From Nitrosopolaris sp035691865 (GTDB lineage Archaea > Thermoproteota > Nitrososphaeria > Nitrososphaerales > Nitrososphaeraceae): a stretch of DNA of 64,000 bases. Each line of letters starts with the position of its first letter. Within the stretch, counting starts at the first letter, position 1. The DNA lies in the NCBI GenBank assembly GCA_035691865.1, contig DASSIM010000023.1, forward strand, positions 223,200 to 287,199, written 5' to 3'. The position numbers were made by a program, and so were the translations under genes. Under the pieces are notes generated by a model. That model saw nothing but the letters and a program-made list of their open reading frames with translations, was not told the DNA's origin and ran no database searches. Shown piece after piece: positions 47,088-56,380 of the stretch.

Positions 47088-47603
47088 TTGAATCTGAGCG
47101 TGCAATTCAACGAAGACCTGTTAGATGAAATTAATCTCAAGATAATAGATATATTGAGCAGAGATTCATCAACGCCATTTGTTGAGATTGCCAGGAAGAT
47201 CGGAATCTCTGACGCAACGGTACATTTGAGAGTCAGGAGGATGATAGCTGCTCGAATTATCGACAAATTTACAATTTCTGTGAATAATGGACGTCTGGGT
47301 TATGACCACCTGGCCTTTTTGGGTATAAATGTTGAACCTGGTTTTGCGGAAGAGGTTGTTCTCGGATTATCGAATTTGGAAGCTGTGTTAGAAATTCACG
47401 AAATGCATGGTAGATTTGATCTCATACTAAAGATTCGCTCTAAAGATTTGGAGGAGATGAGAGATATTGTTGTGAACCAGATACGTACTTTACCACATAT
47501 TCTGGAAATAGAACTAATGACTGTTTTAAAGTCGAGAAAAGAAGAACAAATGGTTCCTTTGAAAAGTGATATAGCCGAAAAAACAGAATCTGCAATCGCT
47601 TAG
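47088..47603 (+). CDS. Lrp/AsnC family transcriptional regulator
   Basis: N-terminal winged helix (EIARKIGISDATVHLRVRRM) and C-terminal RAM-like ligand domain (LGINVEPGFAEEVV, HEMHGRFDLILKI). The start is TTG at 47088 or GTG at 47100; the second gives the more typical beginning. Length 171. Effector unknown. Confidence 0.92.
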   Translation: MNLSVQFNEDLLDEINLKIIDILSRDSSTPFVEIARKIGISDATVHLRVRRMIAARIIDKFTISVNNGRLGYDHLAFLGINVEPGFAEEVVLGLSNLEAVLEIHEMHGRFDLILKIRSKDLEEMRDIVVNQIRTLPHILEIELMTVLKSRKEEQMVPLKSDIAEKTESAIA

Positions 47604-47647
47604 CCGTTAAAACGTGATCAACTTACTCACAACCTGCTCTGCTGATA

Positions 47648-47878
47648 TTATCTTTGTTTTTCCTTCTTCGACGTTTGCCACCAGTCTAGATAATCATCAT
47701 GCAACTGCCTTCGTTTATTGACAGACTCATTTTCTGCCTTGTCGCGTAATTCATCAATCTTTTCTCGGGAAGCGAATATTCCACAACTCTTGCAAAGAAA
47801 ATTTTTACTGTTAGAATCAAATTTCAATTCACCGCCACACTCAGGACAGAAGTTTGCCAAATGAGTTCTAGGTATCAA
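47648..47878 (-). CDS. Zinc-ribbon protein, 76 aa
   Basis: CPECGG and CKSCG about 18 residues apart form a zinc ribbon; the remaining half is a charged helix (ELRDKAENESVNKRRQ). Resembles small archaeal proteins with transcription-factor-like ribbons. Converges with the Lrp gene. Confidence 0.75.
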   Translation of the reverse strand: MIPRTHLANFCPECGGELKFDSNSKNFLCKSCGIFASREKIDELRDKAENESVNKRRQLHDDYLDWWQTSKKEKQR

Positions 47879-48008
47879 GATCCTAATAAAAGCATTTTGC
47901 AGGAAGATGGATTATAGCTTTAGATTGTGAACAATCCTTAAAGCTCTGATAGGAGGGGCTGTACTTAACTCAATTTTATATTTTCATCACCATCGCCGGA
48001 ACGTTCGA

Positions 48009-48082
48009 CCTGGTGCATGGACTTAAATCGTCATTCCACCATTCAAGGCGGTCAGTTCGCCCGTCATTTGCCATGCACCAGG
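48009..48082 (-). ncRNA. Candidate structured RNA: 74-base element with 12-bp perfect terminal stem
   Basis: CCTGGTGCATGG at 48009-48020 pairs perfectly with CCATGCACCAGG at 48071-48082. The interior can form GGCG/CGCC around a seven-base loop. It lies in the gap between two minus-strand genes. Strand is uncertain. It does not fold as a canonical tRNA and contains CTGA and ATGACG pieces reminiscent of, but not matching, C/D boxes. Confidence 0.4.
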
Positions 48083-48107
48083 ATAAGATTTTTAGATGAT
48101 CAAGAAA

Positions 48108-48527
48108 TTAAAATGTTCGGTTTGTTACACACACTTTTTTATGGTCTGCATCAACCTTTACTTCTATTCCAGATCGCATAACGAAAGAAGACCCGGTATC
48201 TAGCGTATCAACAAGAGGTATATTTGAAATCGCGCACCCTGAGGCAGTGGTTATGTCTGCTTTGTTAGTGCTTATTATAGCAGCCGGTGCCGCGCCGTTC
48301 ATTTTCAACGAGTATATAACATAAGCCCCCACACTACTTCCGATAGCCCCAGGAAAAACTAACACTGCACCTTTAACAGTGGTCCCAAACAATTGATGAT
48401 GTTTGTCTTCTATGATGCCCTTCTCGGTGTTTACCATCGAAAGAAAATTAATTCGCTCTTCTGTAAGAATTGCGTTTCCGATTCCATAACCCCCCACAAT
48501 TTTTCTACACTTGAAGCACTTGTTCAA
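48108..48527 (-). CDS. Phosphomevalonate dehydratase small subunit (AcnX, DUF126)
   Basis: Swivel domain of the AcnX-type enzyme that dehydrates (R)-5-phosphomevalonate in the archaeal mevalonate pathway. FPGAIGSSVGAYVIYSL is the typical block. Length 139. Its start overlaps the large-subunit stop by four bases, so the two are coupled. Confidence 0.9.
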   Translation of the reverse strand: MNKCFKCRKIVGGYGIGNAILTEERINFLSMVNTEKGIIEDKHHQLFGTTVKGAVLVFPGAIGSSVGAYVIYSLKMNGAAPAAIISTNKADITTASGCAISNIPLVDTLDTGSSFVMRSGIEVKVDADHKKVCVTNRTF

Positions 48528-49687
48528 TTGTGGTCAGTGCACTCCTTCATAATTGTCTTCAAGTCTTTCAGACATACTCCTACTCTGTTTGAATGATTTA
48601 GATAATACGCGGCCTTAACACTGTTCGTAATTACCGAATCAAAGTCAGCTCGCGTGATTAGGGGCGTGAGACATGTGCACGAGTCGCACATGAACTCTCC
48701 ACCTGCATGTTCAATTCGATCGATCAAACCGAGGTGTTCCGCTTTATTATGAATTGCTCGTGCACAGAAAATTATACAACGCTTCGTGAGCTTTTTTCCT
48801 TCAATCAGATCTGCCAATAAATTTAGCTCATTCAATCCCAGCTGAGGACTGCCCAAAGCGATTAAGTCACCATCTTCCGCTGTATTGAGCTCATCTTTAA
48901 TTGTGATTACCTCTTCCTTGCCACACGAGATAATTTCTTGTTTTGTGCCCCCTTCTGTAATGAACATTCCGCAAGTGCCCGAGGTCCCAATCGCGGCTGA
49001 GAGAGCTTTTGCTTTTATCGTGTCAAGTTTTTCTTCGCCTACCTTGATCCCAATACAATCATCCCTCACTGTATTGCCCGCGAAGTAACCAAGCAGGCCA
49101 TAATCTAATTCTGTATTGAGTTCATATTCAGGTTTGACGGTCACCTTTGCATGTCGAAACTTGTCCATCAGAAGGTTGGAATACGGAGATTTCCCCGTGA
49201 TTGAACTCGCAAGCGCACTCAAGGCGCTCTCCCTGTTAGTTAGCAACCCTAAAATTGAATTCGAAAACACCGCCGCATTACTTTCAGCGAAGCTCACTAC
49301 GCTACCCTTTTCAGGAATATCAAAAATCTCGTACGGAACACACGTAAACGAAGCAAGTGTACCCAACATATGATAGGATCTGGCTATACTCATCTGCTTT
49401 TGAGTAAAATTCTCGGAGAGATTTGCGGTCTTGTTCTGGTCGAAGCCCATCGGATTTATTGTCGTTCTTATTGCGACCCTAGCACTTTTGCTAAACTCTT
49501 CCAGGAACTCCACGCCGCTGTCGCCGATAGTATTGTAGTTGACTCCCGATATGTGCGCCCATTTTACGGGGATCAGGCGTTCTGCTTCGGTAGCTTCACC
49601 TATTGCAAGTAAAATTTTATACGCAACCGCCAGTGATTCGCCGCCTTCGCCCCTTAGCATATTTTCTTCCTCGCCGGTGAGCTCCAT
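48524..49687 (-). CDS. Phosphomevalonate dehydratase large subunit (AcnX, DUF521)
   Basis: Iron-sulfur catalytic subunit. LTGEEENMLRGEGGES at the N-terminus, KWAHISGVNYNTIG, and Cys-containing SCTCLTP near the C-terminus are visible. Length 387. Together with the small subunit it gives trans-anhydromevalonate 5-phosphate for isoprenoid (archaeal lipid) synthesis. Confidence 0.92.
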   Translation of the reverse strand: MELTGEEENMLRGEGGESLAVAYKILLAIGEATEAERLIPVKWAHISGVNYNTIGDSGVEFLEEFSKSARVAIRTTINPMGFDQNKTANLSENFTQKQMSIARSYHMLGTLASFTCVPYEIFDIPEKGSVVSFAESNAAVFSNSILGLLTNRESALSALASSITGKSPYSNLLMDKFRHAKVTVKPEYELNTELDYGLLGYFAGNTVRDDCIGIKVGEEKLDTIKAKALSAAIGTSGTCGMFITEGGTKQEIISCGKEEVITIKDELNTAEDGDLIALGSPQLGLNELNLLADLIEGKKLTKRCIIFCARAIHNKAEHLGLIDRIEHAGGEFMCDSCTCLTPLITRADFDSVITNSVKAAYYLNHSNRVGVCLKDLKTIMKECTDHN

Positions 49688-49911
49688 TTCGTAGAATTGA
49701 GTGGCGGGGAGTAATAATTATTTTCCCGGCCTTTACCAAGATCGAACGCGATTCCAACCTCCGATGATGACCTGAGAAGATATTTGCTCATATGAAATCA
49801 CGGTTGTTCTATCTTCAACGTATTATTACCCGGCATCTTGCTGCTACGATAGGTTAACAAGCACACAAATAGACCCATGGGTTAATCATATAACGGGTAT
49901 TAAGACCGAAG

Positions 49912-52053
49912 ATGACGATGGAAGACCCAAGGATAAATTACCTGTTAGAGGTACTTGGACACTCTTCACTCTATCCCCCCCAGCAACAAGCGGTTTCTCA
50001 TGGTCTCCTAGAGGGCAAAAATTTGCTGGTCACAACTCCTACGGCAAGCGGCAAGACCCTAATCGCAATAATGGCATCATTAAAGACAATTGAAAAAGGA
50101 ATGAAGGTCTTTTATCTTACCCCTTTACGGGCCTTAGCTATGGAAAAGTATCATGATATGCGCGTCCTCGAACGTTTGAATATCTTGGATAGAAAAATCC
50201 ATGTCAAAGTTGCTTCCAGTGATTATAACTCGACTGGACGTGAACTAGAACAAGCAGATGTTCTAGTTTTAACAAATGAGAAAATGGACTCCCTAATTCG
50301 ACATGAAAGTAGCCGGATTTCCGATGTCGGACTCTTTGTAGCGGATGAGATTCATTTGATTGGCGAACGGGAACGCGGCCCGACACTTGAGATGATATTG
50401 GCAATCATTAGAAAAATGCATTCGCGTGCACAAATTCTGGGATTAAGCGCGACAGTTTCAAACTCTTCAGATATCGCAGAGTGGTTGAATTGTGATCTCG
50501 TAGAAACCAACTGGAGACCAACGAAATTGTTTGAGGGTGTGTACGAAAATGGGGCAGTCCTTATGAATGATGGGAACCGGGTCAAAATTCATAACTATTC
50601 TAATGCTGCAATAGATGTTGCTATAGACTCCATTGATAAGGGCGGACAGGCTTTAATCTTCGCCGGGACTCGTAAACGTGCATGTTCGCTTGCTGCAAAG
50701 GCTGCTGAGGGAGTCCTAACACGTCTGGATAGAACTTACAAAGAAAAGGCTGCTAAAGCATCTCTGCAATTAAGAACCAAAGGTGAGGACCTTGAGCTCA
50801 CGCGTAATCTCTCGACTCTTGTATCCAAAGGCGTGGCCTTCCACCATGCTGGTTTAGGAGCATCCAGTAGAGAAATTGTGGAAGAAGCATTCAAGGCCGG
50901 TGTAATCAGACTCTTGGTCTCTACTCCGACGTTGGCGGCAGGAGTGAACCTTCCCGCAAGAAGAGTGGTTCTCTCGAGTATTCTACGATATAATGCAGAT
51001 TATGGCGCAAATATGCCAATTAGTGTTTTAGAATACAAACAACTATGTGGCCGAGCAGGCAGACCTAAGTACGACACATTTGGAGAAGCAATCATTATAG
51101 CTGAATCTGGAGCAGGTTCAACAGATCTTTATGAACACTACATTCTTGGTGAACCAGAGCCCGTACGCTCGCAGTTAATAAATGATAGGGCATTGAGAAT
51201 ACATGTTCTCAGTATTATTTCCACGATTCCTGGGATGAAGCAGGGAGAGATACATGATTTGTTCGGAACAACGTTATGTGCCCAACAATATAAAAGAGCA
51301 GCTATAACTTCGAAAATCGATACTGCTTTACATTATCTTGAAAATGAGAATCTTATCAAATCAAAAAACAGGAGATACATTGCTACTAATTTTGGAAGAC
51401 GATCATCATTACTTTATATTGATCCTCTCACCGCTGTAGAGTTCAAGAATGCAATCGAATCACTGGAACATTCCGATGTAAACCCAAATGATGGTGTTAT
51501 TAATCATACGCTTGGCTTTCTGCATCTGATCACAAGCTGTGCTGACTTCTACCCCAAGTTTTCTATGCGAAAGAAAGACTTAGAATTAATGGCAATCATT
51601 GAGGAACATCGTAATGAATTATTCTATCAAATGAGTGAGTTTGAATGCTCTAGAAGTCTATTGGCGTTACACGAGTGGATCCATGAAACTAGCGATAAGA
51701 CCCTTAGTGATAGGCTCTCAGTTGAACCTGGCGACATGCATAGAATGGTGGAGATCGCTGACTGGCTTGCTCATTCGCTTTATGAAGTTGCAAAGTTGCT
51801 TAAACGCGGAGATTTACTAAGAGAGTTACATGATCTTCAGATTCGCATAAGGTACGGTATAAGAGAAGAACTTATTCCACTTGTCCAGCTAAAGGAGATT
51901 GGAAGGGCAAGAGCTCGGTCGTTATATGATGCAGGTCTTGTTGACGCTAGGAAAGTTACTGAAACACCCGAGGCACAACTATCGGCGATCCCAAAAATCG
52001 GTCCAACTTTGGCGAGAAAATTAAAAAAACAGTTAAAGAAGGAACGAGATTAG
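49912..52053 (+). CDS. hel308: Hel308/Ski2-family DNA helicase
   Basis: Superfamily 2 helicase acting at stalled forks. TPTASGKT (motif I), ADEIHLIG (II), LSAT (III), STPTLAAGVNLPAR (V) and CGRAGRPKYD (VI), then a winged helix, ratchet domain, and a C-terminal helix-hairpin-helix (IPKIGPTLARKL). Length 713 is typical. Starts MTMEDPR. Confidence 0.94.
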   Translation: MTMEDPRINYLLEVLGHSSLYPPQQQAVSHGLLEGKNLLVTTPTASGKTLIAIMASLKTIEKGMKVFYLTPLRALAMEKYHDMRVLERLNILDRKIHVKVASSDYNSTGRELEQADVLVLTNEKMDSLIRHESSRISDVGLFVADEIHLIGERERGPTLEMILAIIRKMHSRAQILGLSATVSNSSDIAEWLNCDLVETNWRPTKLFEGVYENGAVLMNDGNRVKIHNYSNAAIDVAIDSIDKGGQALIFAGTRKRACSLAAKAAEGVLTRLDRTYKEKAAKASLQLRTKGEDLELTRNLSTLVSKGVAFHHAGLGASSREIVEEAFKAGVIRLLVSTPTLAAGVNLPARRVVLSSILRYNADYGANMPISVLEYKQLCGRAGRPKYDTFGEAIIIAESGAGSTDLYEHYILGEPEPVRSQLINDRALRIHVLSIISTIPGMKQGEIHDLFGTTLCAQQYKRAAITSKIDTALHYLENENLIKSKNRRYIATNFGRRSSLLYIDPLTAVEFKNAIESLEHSDVNPNDGVINHTLGFLHLITSCADFYPKFSMRKKDLELMAIIEEHRNELFYQMSEFECSRSLLALHEWIHETSDKTLSDRLSVEPGDMHRMVEIADWLAHSLYEVAKLLKRGDLLRELHDLQIRIRYGIREELIPLVQLKEIGRARARSLYDAGLVDARKVTETPEAQLSAIPKIGPTLARKLKKQLKKERD

Positions 52054-52141
52054 AATGGCGATGTTTGGGTACGAGCCCGAACTCTTTGGCTTGGTTTCAC
52101 CCATAGTTATTGTAATTTTATAAGCCACCATACATACGGAA

Positions 52142-53179
52142 TTGATAGCAGTAATGTTAGATTTGTCATTTTGGAACTACTTCCTCTTCTATGGAACAAT
52201 AGTTTCTGCCGCTTCTTTTCTAATCATACTATTGCTGACGCCTAAACTAATTAAGTTCCTTATAGCTAAAGAAAGTGTAGTTCAAGATTACCATAAACCC
52301 GAAAGACCCAAAGTCCCTAGGCCGGCCGGCCCAATCTTGATCGTAGGAATAGAGGTGGCTGAGGTTATACTTTACTTACTTACTCAGGACATACAGGTCC
52401 TCGCGATTCTGTTAACTACATTACTTGCATTTATTGTGGGATTAATCGACGATAAAAAAGTCATGCCAGGGTGGTATAAGCCTGTTGCACTTATTCCTGC
52501 CGCCATTCCGTTGATTGTTTTAGGAGCTCATGGAACTCATCTAAATCTCATACTTGGTGACGCATCAATTCCACTTCTATACATTCCCCTGATACTAATC
52601 ATAATACCCATTGCAGGAAATACCATTAATTCAATTGATGTCTTGAACGGAGTGGCTACCGAGGCAGTGCTCGTTGCAATGATACCACTCTTAGTTTCTA
52701 TAGCTGTCTTCGGCAACATCGTAGTTTTTGTTGCTGGACTTCCGCTTTTTTTTGGACTGATTGCATTTTACAAGTATCACAGGTTTCCAAGCAAAATATT
52801 TCCCGGAGATTCAGGCACTTTGTTGATCGGAGCTATGTACGGTGCGCTAGCAATCGCTGGGAGGTCTGAGCTAATAGGCATCATTGCCTTGTTGACCTCA
52901 GTGATGAATTCATTTTTGTTTCTTGATAGCGTCAAGAAAATTGTTGAGCATAGACAAATCAAGTCTCGACCTACAATCTTGATGGACGATTTTAAGTTAA
53001 TGGCATCAAAAGAGAAGAACGCACCTACGACGCTATTGAGATTAATCTTGGCAGATGGTCCTTTGTCGGAAAAAGAGATTGCCAACAAAATACTCAAATT
53101 GGCAGTATATAGCTCTGTACTAGCACTCGCTTCCGTTGCTATACAATACTATTTTCTCTCAGGCTTTTTATCCAAATGA
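52142..53179 (+). CDS. GPT-family glycosyl-1-phosphate transferase (AglH/WecA-like)
   Basis: Polytopic membrane enzyme with about ten helices, transferring a sugar-1-phosphate from UDP-sugar to a polyprenyl phosphate to start lipid-linked glycan synthesis. KPERPKVPRPAGP, GLIDDKK (Mg Asp pair), NSIDVLNGVA and FPGDSGTLLIG are the family motifs. TTG start at 52142, or ATG at 52154. Same strand as hel308. Confidence 0.9.
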   Translation: MIAVMLDLSFWNYFLFYGTIVSAASFLIILLLTPKLIKFLIAKESVVQDYHKPERPKVPRPAGPILIVGIEVAEVILYLLTQDIQVLAILLTTLLAFIVGLIDDKKVMPGWYKPVALIPAAIPLIVLGAHGTHLNLILGDASIPLLYIPLILIIIPIAGNTINSIDVLNGVATEAVLVAMIPLLVSIAVFGNIVVFVAGLPLFFGLIAFYKYHRFPSKIFPGDSGTLLIGAMYGALAIAGRSELIGIIALLTSVMNSFLFLDSVKKIVEHRQIKSRPTILMDDFKLMASKEKNAPTTLLRLILADGPLSEKEIANKILKLAVYSSVLALASVAIQYYFLSGFLSK

Positions 53180-53516
53180 AATTCATGAGTCTCGCAGTAT
53201 TTCCTACGATAACAGCCACTGCCGTTTTCAGAGTTTCGAACAAATTTCTTCCACTTTTTATATATCATTCTTCATCAACGCTCATACAGGGTAACAGCCG
53301 AATGTAACTGCAAGTAAGAGGATCAAACGCAAAGGTGATAATAATTAAAAGTTAATCCAGTCTAAAGAAAGTATACAGAATTAAACTTACGATTTTGACT
53401 GCATACCGCAAACACCGTGTAATTGGTAGGCTTGCCAGTCTTAATAGTCAATTCTGAGAATAAAACCAGAAGGGTGAATGTATCGCGACGGTTGGTCGGT
53501 CCTGTCAGTAGTTTAC
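53180..53516 (+). other. Non-coding gap
   Basis: About 340 bases between the convergent glycosyltransferase and pentapeptide-repeat genes. Nothing recognisable. Confidence 0.45.
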
Positions 53517-54044
53517 TTATTTTTTAGAATCCTTGTGTCGTATATCTTCTTTTTTTTCTACTTGCCAACCCGTCCCCATAAGTTTTGCGTATTTTAAGTA
53601 AGCACCATTTTGATCGACGTTATCAAGTTTTGCATTCATCAAATTGGCATTGACCAATATTGTCTTGGATAATTTACATCCGGACAAATCGGATCTTTGC
53701 AGATCTGCCCACATTAAATTTGTCCCCGTAAGATTAGAATCGATGAGATTACACTCCTTCATATCGGCATACAATAGTAGACCACCAGTGAGGTCAGCTC
53801 CTTCAAAAATAGCGGTGCTGAGGTCGGCTTGGACTAAATTGACTCTTGTCAATTTGCAATGAGAGAAATTGGTACCGACAAATGAGATCCCATTAAGACA
53901 GGCACCAGAAAGATCTTTGCCTACAAAGTCGAATCCGCGAATGATTGGTTTTACGGTGAGGTTCTTCATTCTCCATCTATTAAAGTCCTCGATGTTACTA
54001 ACAGTTAGTAATCTTATGGCCTCTTCTATGCTTGGGTTAGACAT
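53517..54044 (-). CDS. Pentapeptide-repeat protein
   Basis: Residues 35-160 follow the A(D/N)Lxx repeat, for example GKDLSGACLNG, VQADLSTAIFEGADLTGG and WADLQRSDLSGC, predicting a right-handed quadrilateral beta-helix. A short N-terminal helical part contains IEEAIRLL. No membrane segment. Function of such proteins is varied and cannot be deduced. Confidence 0.88.
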   Translation of the reverse strand: MSNPSIEEAIRLLTVSNIEDFNRWRMKNLTVKPIIRGFDFVGKDLSGACLNGISFVGTNFSHCKLTRVNLVQADLSTAIFEGADLTGGLLLYADMKECNLIDSNLTGTNLMWADLQRSDLSGCKLSKTILVNANLMNAKLDNVDQNGAYLKYAKLMGTGWQVEKKEDIRHKDSKK

Positions 54045-54107
54045 ATTACTACTCTTATTTTATTCAGTCGAAAATTCTTTTTCATTTGATATCAATGACA
54101 AAGGAGT

Positions 54108-54121
54108 CGCGCGCGCGCGCG
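54108..54121. repeat. (CG)7 dinucleotide run
   Basis: Fourteen alternating C and G between the pentapeptide-repeat gene and its neighbour. Striking in an AT-rich intergenic setting and prone to form Z-DNA. Confidence 0.8.
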
Positions 54122-54157
54122 TAGAATAAGAAAAATCAGATTTTGTGATTCTAGGCA

Positions 54158-54619
54158 TTAATCTGATCCTACGATAGGCAGCATTTTATTTGATGGTAAG
54201 TTGAAAGTATTTAGATCTTGTTCTTCTTTTGTTACCTTCTCAAATTCAATGGTTATCTCGACGGAAGCATTAAATTTTAGACTTATTTCTTGTGCTAGGA
54301 TTCCGATAGATTTTGGGTCTGAAAACTCGTTTGATCCTTGCAGGAAGACCCTGGTCTTCCTGTAAAGGACCTTACCTCCAAATTTTGACTGTAGAAAATC
54401 TGCAAGGGTTTGAACCATAGGTAGAGGAATTTCGTTGTAATAGAAGCATATTCCATGAACGGGTTCCTTGTCATAGGGCGTACCGTACCTATACCAAAAC
54501 ACACCAAAGTGCTGGTACTCTCCCTGCATGCACTTTATTTCCCAATGATTGACTTTTTCAATTGGATAATTTGCCTCGGCGAGATCAGGAATACCTATTC
54601 TCCAATACCTAAGACGCAT
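54158..54619 (-). CDS. Conserved hypothetical protein, 153 aa
   Basis: Soluble protein with aromatic-rich strands (RYWRIGI, EYQHFGVFWYRYG, GICFYYNEIPL) and a mixed alpha/beta second half. No domain recognised. Start ATG (MRLRYWRIG) is well placed. Between the pentapeptide and L13e genes, all on the minus strand. Confidence 0.65.
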   Translation of the reverse strand: MRLRYWRIGIPDLAEANYPIEKVNHWEIKCMQGEYQHFGVFWYRYGTPYDKEPVHGICFYYNEIPLPMVQTLADFLQSKFGGKVLYRKTRVFLQGSNEFSDPKSIGILAQEISLKFNASVEITIEFEKVTKEEQDLNTFNLPSNKMLPIVGSD

Positions 54620-54739
54620 GATGCTAATGGTGATATTCTAGCATTATAATAATGTGGCGAAGTACTATTTCCAACACTTCTATCCCTCGATCGCTTTGGC
54701 GTTTTTTGATGTCCATTTTTGCAAACGAAGCTGATCACG

Positions 54740-55069
54740 TCATTCCGATGTTTTTTTTCTTTTCGATTTTTTATTCTTGGTGGTGGGTGTCTTCCTTTTG
54801 ATCTCCGTCCTCTTTTTACTTTCGCGTTTTTCGGTTTTTGGCTTTCTGGAGTCGATGATTGTCTTTGCTACACCTTTCAGTTGTTCAACGTTCTCAGGGT
54901 AGTTAGTACTTCTCAATGGATCGACTGGTAAGCCATGATTTCTTGCAGTCCTAACATCTAGTAGGCCAACTTCCTCCATCTCAGCCTTTGAATAACCACG
55001 TCCGGCCCTAATTATTTGCATTCCTCTGTTCCAACGCTTGATAATAGGTTTTTGTACTTGTATTTTCAT
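54740..55069 (-). CDS. rpl13e: 50S ribosomal protein L13e
   Basis: RAGRGYSKAEMEEVGL, RNHGLPVDPLRSTN and ENVEQLKGV correspond to the L13e core found in eukaryotes and some archaea, including Thaumarchaeota. The C-terminal 35 residues are a Lys/Arg/Thr-rich tail. Length 109. Monocistronic. Confidence 0.9.
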   Translation of the reverse strand: MKIQVQKPIIKRWNRGMQIIRAGRGYSKAEMEEVGLLDVRTARNHGLPVDPLRSTNYPENVEQLKGVAKTIIDSRKPKTEKRESKKRTEIKRKTPTTKNKKSKRKKTSE

Positions 55070-55405
55070 TTCGCTTCTGATTCTATTAGAATATGGGTTT
55101 AATTAAAATAGTTTTCATATGACGCAGTTATCGATAATAGTAGGTCGTCGATTGCTTTTAGAACCATCTGGCATCTTGATTTGTTATCAGCATGTGATTT
55201 TTGAATGAGTATGGCAATAAAGTAGCTCTTACACAAATTCGAATAATTAAATACTAGTAAAGTAGGGTACACAGGGCTTATGCATTATTATTCGTGTCAG
55301 CAAAAATATTAATAACGTCGCTAGCTTTCGTACTGATTATTTTTTTGGTAATTAGTTCAATATGGTGTATATACCTCCAATACAATTATTGGCTATGAAC
55401 AAAGG
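55070..55405 (+). other. Promoter region of discoidin-domain gene
   Basis: About 340 AT-rich bases between divergent rpl13e and the secreted protein gene. No frame or RNA seen. Confidence 0.4.
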
Positions 55406-56380
55406 ATGGGGGATTGCAGTTTGAAATCTATTGAAGGTACGCAAAATATTCTAGTTACAACATTCTTGGTATTCGTAACTATTCTGGTTATCTCGACGCC
55501 CGTCACTTTCTCGCAGTTCAAAATAGCATATGCCGCGATATCGAACCCGATTTCGATAGCTCCCCAAGCTAAATTGGTATATAATAATCATAAATATGGT
55601 ATGTCCCCCTTCATTTTTACCGACGGTGGGCAGCTAAGTAAAATCCAATTTCCTGCTCTGCCAGGAGATACTAATGCTAATTTGACAGTGGAACAAGGCA
55701 ATACGATAAACTTTCAATTCAGTAAACAGCCTATAAAAATAGATGCGTTCATCACTGACTATGACGGAGACATCCCTACAGTACATCCACTCAAGAATGT
55801 AGGTCCAAGTGCATTTCAAATTTCAGGACCCTTAGGAATATGGCAGATAGAGGTACACGCGGTCTTCCCAGGTAACCACTATGCGTCATTTACGACATTA
55901 GCAAACGTTCAAGGAAATTCTATTAACAGTCAATCGCTAACCCCTCAAGCCTCATGCGGTGCTCAGAATAGACTCCAGATTGCAGGCGTTACGGACAGCA
56001 ATAATAACAATTCAAACACACTTGTAAATACTCTCAACAATGGGAATACTACCAGTAATAATCCTGTGCCGATGTGGTCAGCAACAGGTGAAGGTTCTTG
56101 GGTCCAACTAGATTTAGGACAAGAGAAATCAATTTGTAATCTTGAAATTGGATTTGCCAACGGAGATACGTCAATAAACTTTTTCACAATACAGACATCA
56201 ACGGATGGAGTACACTTCGTTGACCATGGTTCTGCTCAAAATACAGGCATGATCTCCGGGAGAGAGCAATTTAGCTTTTCTGATACACCAATTCCAGCAA
56301 GATTTGTCAAGCTGACTTTTCATGGAAATACACAGGGTGATATCTATAATATAACAGATTTAAAAGTGATTGGGAGCTAA
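55406..56380 (+). CDS. Secreted protein with C-terminal F5/8-type C (discoidin) domain
   Basis: A signal peptide (about residues 14-42, hydrophobic core LVTTFLVFVTILVIS) is followed by a beta-rich domain of about 120 residues, then an Asn/Ser-rich linker and a discoidin-like domain from about residue 185 (WSATGEGSWVQLDLGQEKSICNLEIGF ... FVKLTFHGNTQG). Predicted to bind carbohydrates or surfaces outside the cell. A relative is cut by the right edge of the window. Confidence 0.85.
   Translation: MGDCSLKSIEGTQNILVTTFLVFVTILVISTPVTFSQFKIAYAAISNPISIAPQAKLVYNNHKYGMSPFIFTDGGQLSKIQFPALPGDTNANLTVEQGNTINFQFSKQPIKIDAFITDYDGDIPTVHPLKNVGPSAFQISGPLGIWQIEVHAVFPGNHYASFTTLANVQGNSINSQSLTPQASCGAQNRLQIAGVTDSNNNNSNTLVNTLNNGNTTSNNPVPMWSATGEGSWVQLDLGQEKSICNLEIGFANGDTSINFFTIQTSTDGVHFVDHGSAQNTGMISGREQFSFSDTPIPARFVKLTFHGNTQGDIYNITDLKVIGS

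Noticed and set aside
48009..48082. tRNA reading of the 74-base inverted-repeat element
   Set aside because: Length fits, but there is no T-loop consensus, no U33 before a possible anticodon and no D arm.
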